Source: Nitrospirota bacterium (lineage in GTDB: Bacteria; Nitrospirota; Thermodesulfovibrionia; UBA6902). From it: a DNA stretch of 64,000 bases. The notes under the pieces were generated by a model. It had not been told where the DNA came from and ran no database searches. It saw nothing but the letters and a program-made list of their open reading frames with translations. Of the stretch, positions 36,104 through 43,116 are shown in pieces; position 1 is the first letter of the stretch, and each line of letters starts with the position of its first letter. A program made the translations under genes and the position numbers. The stretch is taken from NCBI GenBank assembly GCA_016214845.1, contig JACRMS010000037.1:62001-126000 (forward strand), read 5' to 3'.

Positions 36104-38476
36104 CTACTCATACGCCAGCGCTTCCCGTGTCGATACTTTAACTGCGTTGCGTGCCGGGATGCGGCTGGCCAGCCACCCAAAAACTAACGTTGCAATCAGG
36201 GTTATAACAAATCCAGTCTTGCTGAACGAAGAACGAAGCTCGACCTCCAGCATCAGGTTGCCGAAAAATCTTGAGGCAACGATACTGAGCGGCCACGATA
36301 ATAGCAATCCGAGAAAGATACTGATAACGCTTACTATCATCCCTTCTGCTACAAACAAGTTATAGATGATCCTGGGAGTGGCCCCTATTGCCCTAAGCAC
36401 ACCGATCTCACGGGTCCTCTCCATGATATTGATACTCGTGGCGGATGCCATTCCTATAGCACTGACAACCAGCACCAGCAAGGCAAAGAAAACGATTGTC
36501 ACGAGGATTATTTTCAGGTGGTCGTAAATAATTTTTACCCGTTCCGCCTGCATCATGACATAGAGCACTTGCAGGCTGGACGGCCCGATCGCCTTCTCTA
36601 TATCTTTTTTCAGGGCTATTACCTTGTCATAGCTTTTGTCCTTGGCGACAAACATCAAGCTGTTGATATAGTGGTCCGGATTGGCAAAAGCATCATACTG
36701 CTCCTGGGCCATATAGATCTTCGGTCTCTCAAGTTCTTCAACGATCCCGACCAGCTTTGCCTTTAATTGTTTTCCTCTGACACACAGCGTATGATAACCG
36801 CCGATTGCCGGATTATCGTACATCGCTGCTGCCTCCTGATTCATAACGATCTCCGGATCGACCGGACCGCTTAACCAGCGCCCCTTGATGGACCTGAAGG
36901 CAAGTAGATCGGTGTTGTAGGGAAGTGCGACAATCCCTACTCCCGCATCCGTTGAGACGATCATATTTTGCATTGCGCCGCGGCCGCCGTTCCACGTTTC
37001 GATCCGGCTGATATTGTCAATGCCTCTGAAATATTTCAGCGCCTCTTCTTTAGGCATCTGGTTGATCAGCACCACCTGGACATCATGTTTCATACTGTTG
37101 TTCACGTCCGACAGGAGGTACTTGAGGGATTGCTGCACATTGAACCCTGTGCTGAATATCGCCACACCGAGTGCCATGGCAGCTACCGTGACCGCAAGGC
37201 GTTTTTTGCGGCGCATGGTATTCTCGAAGGCAAGTACAAGATTTTTCGGAAGCGGCAATTTATTAATGACCCCGGACTTCTTCGCGGCCGTGTCCAGTTG
37301 AATGCCGTAATCGCTTAACGCTTCACGGACAGAGGTCCTTGTGCCCTTTAAAATCGCCGGGAGGGAGAGTAAGACCGGCGGCAACAGACTCGCGACTATA
37401 AGATAAAAATACATATAATGCGGCAGGGATGTGGTAAGGACTTCGAAATTAAGGACCTTCGCCACAAAGAAAGCGTATGCGTAGCCTGACTTGACCGCAA
37501 GCGGTATTGCGATCACCCCGGATATAACTCCAAGGACCAATACCATCGTCAAATAGATTTGAATGACCTTTGACCGCGACGCGCCAATGGCCTTGAGAAT
37601 TCCAATTTGCCGTATTTGCCTTGCCAGAATAGCAGCTATTAATTGAGAGACCAGAACGGCCCCCAAAAAAAACGCAAGGAACCCGATACTCCCCTCTAAA
37701 AACAGCAGTGTGTTTAACTGCCACTGGTGGGGATGCTCCATAAATTTAGGTATATTAACGGTATCAACTGCAATATCCAAGGATTTGAAATAATTAACGA
37801 GACCGTCTGCGGCAGTCTGGACTTCCTCTTTCGTCTTTACATTTTTAAAACGAATGATCAACCGCTGGTTGGCTGCCTCACCGGTAATTTCCGAGTAAGT
37901 TCTTTTATTCACATAAGCATAGATCAGGTGGTCCTGCGTGCCCGGCGACTGCGCTGGATCAAAACTGATCCCGGCAACCGGAACATCAACGACCCTTCCT
38001 CCCGCACGAACGCGCGCAGGAGAACCGGCCTTCAGATCAGAAAAGCGGAGTCCGTCGCGTTCGATCAGCATGGCCCCGTCTTCTGGCGCAATAGGCCCGC
38101 CATTGTTCTTTTGGTCAAAAATTCGCGCCAGGTTGAAATCGTTAAAATCTTCCACGCCGAATAACCATAATGGTATCCATTCATCCCGACGCGTCTCGAT
38201 CCTCAGCGTGGCAAAATCCCTGAATTCAGCCTTCTCAATTTCAGGACGATTTCGCAAGGCTGATAGATCCAGCCGATTAAAATCTTTGGATGCTATGACA
38301 GCATGAAGCGGGTCAGTCCTGACAAAATTTTCATTCAGATCGCGACTAAGGATGGTATACGACACCAGAATGGACCCGATGCCCCAGAGGCCGACCACCA
38401 GGGCGAGAATGACAAGAATTGTGCGGCCCGGATTGATCCGAAGATCGCCGATAACTTTTCTAAATCTCATGTTCAT
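36104..38476 (-). CDS. ABC transporter permease, large FtsX/MacB type with two FtsX domains
   Basis: 790 residues: a membrane helix at about 14-38, a periplasmic domain, three helices at about 255-370 (first FtsX domain), another helix near 425, a second periplasmic domain, and three helices at about 665-770 (second FtsX domain), ending 'NAVKVSTREALAYE'. One chain thus carries both permease halves, as in the large exporters linked to lipoprotein or lipid transport. It pairs with the ATPase 14 bp upstream. Confidence 0.9.
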   Translation of the reverse strand: MNMRFRKVIGDLRINPGRTILVILALVVGLWGIGSILVSYTILSRDLNENFVRTDPLHAVIASKDFNRLDLSALRNRPEIEKAEFRDFATLRIETRRDEWIPLWLFGVEDFNDFNLARIFDQKNNGGPIAPEDGAMLIERDGLRFSDLKAGSPARVRAGGRVVDVPVAGISFDPAQSPGTQDHLIYAYVNKRTYSEITGEAANQRLIIRFKNVKTKEEVQTAADGLVNYFKSLDIAVDTVNIPKFMEHPHQWQLNTLLFLEGSIGFLAFFLGAVLVSQLIAAILARQIRQIGILKAIGASRSKVIQIYLTMVLVLGVISGVIAIPLAVKSGYAYAFFVAKVLNFEVLTTSLPHYMYFYLIVASLLPPVLLSLPAILKGTRTSVREALSDYGIQLDTAAKKSGVINKLPLPKNLVLAFENTMRRKKRLAVTVAAMALGVAIFSTGFNVQQSLKYLLSDVNNSMKHDVQVVLINQMPKEEALKYFRGIDNISRIETWNGGRGAMQNMIVSTDAGVGIVALPYNTDLLAFRSIKGRWLSGPVDPEIVMNQEAAAMYDNPAIGGYHTLCVRGKQLKAKLVGIVEELERPKIYMAQEQYDAFANPDHYINSLMFVAKDKSYDKVIALKKDIEKAIGPSSLQVLYVMMQAERVKIIYDHLKIILVTIVFFALLVLVVSAIGMASATSINIMERTREIGVLRAIGATPRIIYNLFVAEGMIVSVISIFLGLLLSWPLSIVASRFFGNLMLEVELRSSFSKTGFVITLIATLVFGWLASRIPARNAVKVSTREALAYE

Positions 38477-38490
38477 AGTAATGTCCTCCT

Positions 38491-39186
38491 CTATGATCTG
38501 TCGCCGCTCATGTCATCAACGATCATGCCGTCCTTCAGCGTAATGACCCGGTCATATTCAATGTCTGAAACTTTTTCGTGGGTCACTACAATGACTGTTT
38601 TACCGTTTTCAACAAGATCGACAAACAATCTTTGAATGGCCCCGGTGGTCTTACTGTCTAAATTCCCTGTAGGCTCATCCGCAACCAGGATAGGCGGGTC
38701 GTTGGCCAGTGCGCGTGCAATGGCTGCTCGCTGTTGCTCGCCGCCGGACAACGCGGCAGGAAACTTGTCTGCGTGCTGTGAAATGCCGACCTGGGCAAGC
38801 AGCGCCTCTGCCCGGTCGTTGCGCTCACTTTCTTTAATATTGCCGACGAAGTCCATTGCCAACAGCAGGTTCTCCCGGATGCTGAGAGTCGGAATTAGCT
38901 GAAAGAACTGAAAGACAATGCCGACATTCTCTCCCCTCCACTTTGCCAGGCGGCTTTCGTCCAACGTGTGCACATCAGTGGAATTGATCTTGACCGTTCC
39001 GCGGCTGGGATGGTCAATGCCCGTCAGCATATTGAGCAGGGTGGATTTGCCGCTCCCGGACTTCCCTGTGATCGCCACATGCTCCCCCTGTTCGATATGG
39101 AGATCAATGTTCTTCAACGCGTCAAAACGAACAGACGCCGATTCGAACCACCTCGAAACCTGATCGAGCTGAATAAAGTTTGACAT
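38491..39186 (-). CDS. ABC transporter ATPase (MacB/LolD-like)
   Basis: 231 residues with Walker A 'GKSGSGKST', the signature 'LSGGEQQRAAIARAL' and Walker B 'ILVADEPTGNLD'. It lies between the TetR gene (14 bp) and the permease (14 bp). Confidence 0.92.
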   Translation of the reverse strand: MSNFIQLDQVSRWFESASVRFDALKNIDLHIEQGEHVAITGKSGSGKSTLLNMLTGIDHPSRGTVKINSTDVHTLDESRLAKWRGENVGIVFQFFQLIPTLSIRENLLLAMDFVGNIKESERNDRAEALLAQVGISQHADKFPAALSGGEQQRAAIARALANDPPILVADEPTGNLDSKTTGAIQRLFVDLVENGKTVIVVTHEKVSDIEYDRVITLKDGMIVDDMSGDRS

Positions 39187-39200
39187 GTTAGTGCTCCTCC

Positions 39201-39842
39201 TTATCGCTTACGCGTTATTTTTTTCGCTGGTGCGGTTTTACGCTTGCTATCTGGCGCAATGCCGCTCCATAGCGCCTCAACAAATCCCTTCACAGCATGG
39301 TCCATGTTCTTGCCGCCGTGGATCTCCATCAGCTCAAATACCGCCAGGCTGTGGATCGCCGAAACGAAGAGGCTGGCGGCGGCCGTAGGATTATCGGCTT
39401 TAATCGTTCCCCGTGCATTCGCCTCTTTCATGTGTGCGGCAAGCGCCTCTGCCAGTTCCTGCTCAGGCATACTTTTAAAGTGGGCCGTCACATCAGACAT
39501 GCTGATCGAAGGATTGGTTATCAGATGCATGATGACGGGGATGAGCGTACGAAAATAGGCCAGGATCCTTTTGCCGATCTCGGTCAGGACCGGGCGCGGG
39601 TCGGTTTTTTCTGTAAATGAATGGATTATGGCCTCGATGTCGACCTGCTGCGGGACCATTGCAGCCAGAAAGAGCGCGGCCTTTGTCGGATAACGCTGAT
39701 AAATGGTTGCCTCGGAGACCCCGGCCCGGCGGGCTATCTCCTTGGTTGACCCGAATGCGCCGTTTTTAAGAAACTCTTCCCGCGCATGCTGCAGCAACTG
39801 TTCATCTCGAACGACCTTTCGTCTTCCCATTGTTTCCTCCAT
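39201..39842 (-). CDS. TetR/AcrR-family regulator, first gene of the 11-gene operon
   Basis: 213 residues. The N-terminal HTH has 'AREEFLKNGAFGSTKEIARRAGVSEATIYQRYPTKAALF' features (helix 3 'SEATIYQRYP'); the C-terminal ligand domain is helical and ends in a Lys/Arg-rich tail. A 20-bp palindrome lies 5 bp upstream of the start (39848-39867), a plausible self-operator, which would put the whole operon under its control. Confidence 0.9.
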   Translation of the reverse strand: MEETMGRRKVVRDEQLLQHAREEFLKNGAFGSTKEIARRAGVSEATIYQRYPTKAALFLAAMVPQQVDIEAIIHSFTEKTDPRPVLTEIGKRILAYFRTLIPVIMHLITNPSISMSDVTAHFKSMPEQELAEALAAHMKEANARGTIKADNPTAAASLFVSAIHSLAVFELMEIHGGKNMDHAVKGFVEALWSGIAPDSKRKTAPAKKITRKR

Positions 39843-39847
39843 GATTT

Positions 39848-39867
39848 ATAAGTTATCACTCACTTAT
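39848..39867. promoter_or_regulatory. Candidate TetR operator
   Basis: Inverted repeat ATAAGT - 8 nt - ACTTAT, directly upstream of the TetR start codon and the only palindrome in that gap. The spacing and the GTGAGTGATA-type centre resemble other TetR/AcrR sites. Confidence 0.5.
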
Positions 39868-39927
39868 GATAAAAGTCTAACGTGTTCTTGTCAAGTCTTT
39901 TTTGTGAGGAGATGGATGGCGCGCTGT

Positions 39928-40197
39928 TTACCTGGGAAACTTCCGTGCGGCGCGTGTCCGCGCTTTGGCGGCCTCTACTGCGCGGTCCCTTGGCGGCGCG
40001 TTCGTCTCAAGCGAGTCCAGAAGTTTTCTTGAAGCTGCCGCAATCTCTTCAACAGCCGCAAGGAATGCAGCTTCGTTGGCCTTCGACGGCTTGTGGAAGC
40101 CGCTTACTTTTCTCACGAATTGCAGCGCGGCCGCGCGTATCTCTTCGCCCGTCACATGCGGTTCGAAGTTAAATAGGGTCTTGATGTTTCTGCACAT
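39928..40197 (-). CDS. DUF2277 protein
   Basis: 89 residues matching the DUF2277 family: 'MCRNIKTLFNFEPHVTGEEI' at the start, then 'AALQFVRKVSGFHKPSKANE' and a basic C-terminus ('KARTRAARKFPR'). Function unknown. It lies 41 bp downstream of the NHEJ polymerase gene on the same strand, and a palindrome separates the two. Confidence 0.88.
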   Translation of the reverse strand: MCRNIKTLFNFEPHVTGEEIRAAALQFVRKVSGFHKPSKANEAAFLAAVEEIAAASRKLLDSLETNAPPRDRAVEAAKARTRAARKFPR

Positions 40198-40213
40198 AAG
40201 CGTTACCTCAAAG

Positions 40214-40241
40214 CAGGGGCGGGTTTCAAACCAGCCCCTAC
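40214..40241. repeat. GTAGGGGCG-family palindrome P6 (core GGGTTTCAAACC), supplies stop codon
   Basis: CAGGGGCGGGTTT paired with AAACCAGCCCCTA(C). On the minus strand the end CTGTAGGGGC gives the last Leu codon and the stop TAG (40238-40240) of the NHEJ polymerase gene. Confidence 0.88.
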
Positions 40242-41140
40242 AGATGGACTATCTTCTGTTTCTTCGTAAGCAGTTCCCGGAAAAGGTCGCCGTTTTTCTC
40301 GGCCCGGCTCACGGCTTCCGAATGCAGGACCAGCAGTTTTTCGGGATCGCCCTGCTCAGCCAAAATTTCCAGCTCCTCCCATTCAAGGGGGAACGAGACT
40401 GTCGGTTTTTCCCTTGCGCGCAGGGAGTAGACGCAAATCATTGTCTTTGAGGAGTCGTTCTGAGACCAGTTGATGAAGACTTTTTTTGTCCGTTGTTCCT
40501 TCGCCATTTTTGAGGTCACCAGATCAGGATAGTTCCGCTGCAGGACTTCAGCCACGGCCTTTGAAAATTTCTTGGTGTCATCAAAGGTCGCTTCTCTGCG
40601 GTTCAAAGGGACATATACATGAAGTCCTTTTTTCCCCGATGTTTTCACATAGCCTGAAAGACTCATTTGAAAGAGTAAGTCCCGAAGTATCAGGGCCACC
40701 TTCGAGCAATCCAGAATGTTTGCCTGGTCCCCGGGATCAAGATCGAAGACAATGGAATCCGGGGTCTCAGGTGAACCGGCCCTGGCCAGAGGCACGTGCA
40801 GTTCAAGAGACGCAAGGTTCTCCACCCATATGAGCGTCTCCAGATCATTGACGAGACAGACTGTCATCTTCTCTTCTTTATGATGCACCTCCGCGGTTTT
40901 CACCCAGGCTGGACGATGGGAAGGACATCGCTTCTCGAAAAAGAAATCCTTTTCCGTTCCATCGGGATAACGCTTTAAGGTCAATGCCCGGTCTTTCAAA
41001 TGCGGCAGTATGAAGTCCGCGATCCGGCGGTAGTATTCAAGGACATGGGCCTTTGTGAAACCATAGGAGGGATAGAGGTCCTTTTTCAGGTTCGACAGGG
41101 AAAGTCTTCTTCCGGCAGCCTCAACGATTTTTTTGCTCAC
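40238..41140 (-). CDS. NHEJ DNA polymerase/primase (LigD polymerase domain, stand-alone)
   Basis: 300 residues matching the archaeo-eukaryotic-primase-type LigD polymerase domain: 'SLSNLKKDLYPSYGFTKAHVLEYY', 'FFEKRCPSHRPAWVKT', the two metal-binding Asp in 'IVFDLDPGD', and 'VKTSGKKGLHVYVPL'. The third metal Asp, expected in 'VFIDWSQN', is Asn here ('VFINWSQND', codon AAC), which could weaken catalysis. The C-terminal Leu and stop come from palindrome P6. The start overlaps the first ku gene by 4 bp. Confidence 0.92.
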   Translation of the reverse strand: MSKKIVEAAGRRLSLSNLKKDLYPSYGFTKAHVLEYYRRIADFILPHLKDRALTLKRYPDGTEKDFFFEKRCPSHRPAWVKTAEVHHKEEKMTVCLVNDLETLIWVENLASLELHVPLARAGSPETPDSIVFDLDPGDQANILDCSKVALILRDLLFQMSLSGYVKTSGKKGLHVYVPLNRREATFDDTKKFSKAVAEVLQRNYPDLVTSKMAKEQRTKKVFINWSQNDSSKTMICVYSLRAREKPTVSFPLEWEELEILAEQGDPEKLLVLHSEAVSRAEKNGDLFRELLTKKQKIVHL

Positions 41141-41922
41141 CGGTGCTCTTTCACTTTGCGCATGCTCTCCTCCAGCACCGCGACCAGATCGACCACACCT
41201 TCTTCCACTTCTTCCTCAATCTCAGGGGCCTCTACCGTACCTTTTTCTTTCGCCTTCTTCTCAAGGAGCTTCGTGATCTTTTTCCGGCGTTCGTCAGCGT
41301 ATTTGTCGGGATGAAAGTCGGCGGTCATTTCCCTGATGATTTTTTTCATGCGGGTTTTCTCTTCGGATTCGACTTTTTCATCTTTCGGCAGGAGGTCCTC
41401 ATCGGAAAGTATTTCCCCGCTGTAGTGAAGCGTGATCAGCGACAGTGCGCCATCCGTGCTCTTGACCGCAACGAGATACTCCCGATCCCGCAGCACAAAT
41501 TTCGCGAGTCCCGCCTTGTTCGTTCGACTTATCACCTCAACCAGCAGGCGGTAGGCCTTTTCGCCGCCTTTGGAAGGAACAAGATAATACGGGTGATCAT
41601 AATAGACCGGGGATACGTCTTTAATATCGATGAACTCCAGTATCTCGATCGTGCGGCTTCTCTCCGGAGATACGGATTCCAGCTCTTTGTCCGTTATCAC
41701 GATGTAATTGTCGGGTGCGATCTCATATCCCCTGACGATCTCATCTGACGGGACGATGGTTTCTTCTTTCGGACAATACATTTTTCTTGCGAGGGGAGAA
41801 TAATCTTTACTGTGAAGCATTCGAAAGGAGACACGCCCGGTCTCGACAGCCCTGACCAGCTTTACCGGTATCGCAACCAGGCTGAAACTTATTGTCCCGT
41901 TCCATATTTCCTGTAATGGCAT
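41137..41922 (-). CDS. ku: Ku protein (first copy)
   Basis: 261 residues, the single-domain bacterial Ku beta-barrel core ('IWNGTISFSLVAIPVKLVRAVE' at the start, 'KMYCPKEETIVPSDEIVRGYE', 'YYDHPYYLVPSKGGEKAYRLL'). It binds double-strand ends as a ring and recruits the ligase and polymerase. The C-terminus is acidic ('EAPEIEEEVEEGVVDL'). It overlaps the polymerase gene by 4 bp. Confidence 0.95.
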   Translation of the reverse strand: MPLQEIWNGTISFSLVAIPVKLVRAVETGRVSFRMLHSKDYSPLARKMYCPKEETIVPSDEIVRGYEIAPDNYIVITDKELESVSPERSRTIEILEFIDIKDVSPVYYDHPYYLVPSKGGEKAYRLLVEVISRTNKAGLAKFVLRDREYLVAVKSTDGALSLITLHYSGEILSDEDLLPKDEKVESEEKTRMKKIIREMTADFHPDKYADERRKKITKLLEKKAKEKGTVEAPEIEEEVEEGVVDLVAVLEESMRKVKEHR

Positions 41923-41931
41923 ATAACTCCT

Positions 41932-42056
41932 CAGTAAGTAAGAAGTTGGAAGTGGGAAGTAAGAAGTGAAAAAAAGAAGGAGCTAATTTAAAGATCTTTT
42001 TTACTTCTCACTTCTTACCTCTCACTTCTCACTTCTTACCTCTCACTTCTCACTTT
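41932..42056. repeat. Heptamer stuttering repeat, long two-arm array between the ku genes
   Basis: The right arm is seven 7-nt units, in two copies of a 21-nt series (ACTTCTC, ACTTCTT, ACCTCTC) plus one. The left arm has AGTAAGA- and AGTGGGA-type units that pair with it, and a 40-bp spacer. The array begins at the base after the second ku gene's stop codon and ends at the Shine-Dalgarno region of the first. It is the clearest case of a higher-order repeat in the window. Confidence 0.92.
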
Positions 42057-42057
42057 T

Positions 42058-42828
42058 TCATGCTACCTTCTTCAAACTCGCCTTGAGCGCCTCAAGGAGT
42101 TTGTCCGGCGCTGTGGGTTTCAAATGTTTCGGGCGCAGGAGCGCGATCTTTTCTCCACGGGCTTTTTTATCTATCAAGTCCTGCAATTTTTTCTGATGTT
42201 CGTTTTGGAATTTCTGCGGCTCAAAAGGGGCTGACAACTGATCGATCAGGTCTCTTGCGATCTTCAGCTCTTTATCAGACAGGGGAGCTTTTTGCAATTC
42301 GAGAGATTGTACCGCAACCACTTCATCGGCATACCGCAGGGTATTCAGGCACAGGAGCTTCCCGCTTATCTGCAAGGCGCCAAGATAAGAACGCCTTCTC
42401 ATGGTCCATGTGCAGATCCCCGCCGTACCCGTTTCCTTCAATGCGTCGGCAAGCGCGTTATATTCTTTTACAGTGATGTCCGGCTCCAGATAATACATGC
42501 GTTCAAAGAAAACAGGATCGATCTGTCCGGTCTTTACGAATTCATGGACTTCGATCATCCGGCCGTCTTCGGGATCGGTCTGTTCAAGCTCCGCCGGATC
42601 GACGAGGATATATTTTCTGTCCTCTAACTCAAACCCTTTGGCCTGTTCTTCAGGCGGTACGGGTACTTTTTCATACGCGCAGATCATCTGCTGGTGCAAT
42701 TTCACACGATCACGCTTGTGCAGAAGATGAAACTGTATCCGCTCCTGCTGTACCGCCGTATGCAGCTTCACCGGCACATTGATATCGCTGAACTGGATAT
42801 ACCCTTTCCAGAGCGTCCTTCCCGACAT
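42058..42828 (-). CDS. ku: Ku protein (second copy)
   Basis: About 256 residues from the ATG at 42828, which follows AGGAGGAGG; the longer frame to 42864 starts inside a repeat. Ku core signatures: 'LWKGYIQFSDINVPVKLHTAV', 'MICAYEKVPVPPEEQAKGFE' and 'PVFFERMYYLEPD'. It is only distantly similar to the first copy, so it is not a recent duplicate; the pair could form a heterodimer as described for Sinorhizobium Ku proteins. The C-terminus is basic ('LEALKASLKKVA'). Confidence 0.95.
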   Translation of the reverse strand: MSGRTLWKGYIQFSDINVPVKLHTAVQQERIQFHLLHKRDRVKLHQQMICAYEKVPVPPEEQAKGFELEDRKYILVDPAELEQTDPEDGRMIEVHEFVKTGQIDPVFFERMYYLEPDITVKEYNALADALKETGTAGICTWTMRRRSYLGALQISGKLLCLNTLRYADEVVAVQSLELQKAPLSDKELKIARDLIDQLSAPFEPQKFQNEHQKKLQDLIDKKARGEKIALLRPKHLKPTAPDKLLEALKASLKKVA

Positions 42829-42848
42829 TGAAAATCCTCCTCCTTTAA

Positions 42849-43008
42849 TAAACCACAGAGACACGGAGACACAGAGGAAAACAACTCTTGTCCGCAGATT
42901 TCGCAGATTACAAAGATTTAAAAATAATTTCTAAAACCTGCGTTCATTTGTGCAATCTGTGGATGAATTTTTTTATTCTTCTCTGTGCCTCCGTGTCTCT
43001 GTGTTTAT
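42849..43008. repeat. Nested octamer/nonamer stuttering palindrome
   Basis: The outer arms are three 8-nt units each (CACAGAGA, CACGGAGA and complements ending TCTCTGTG); nested inside is a second palindrome with units of the CGCAGATT type, the same class as at 22055. It fills the divergent gap between ku and glgP, so promoters for both must lie in or beside it. Confidence 0.88.
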
Positions 43009-43116
43009 TTTTTTGTCCTTACCCATAAGAGAAATATAGCACACAATGTCCCGCTGTCAAGGTTTAGAATTAAGTTCTTTATGACATGTGACGATATAAC
43101 CTCAAGGACCGTTCCA

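Noticed and set aside
42985-43116. N-terminal 44-residue extension of glycogen phosphorylase
   Set aside because: Its first codons lie in the repeat at 42849-43008 and no ribosome site precedes them; AAGGA before 43117 fits the family N-terminus.
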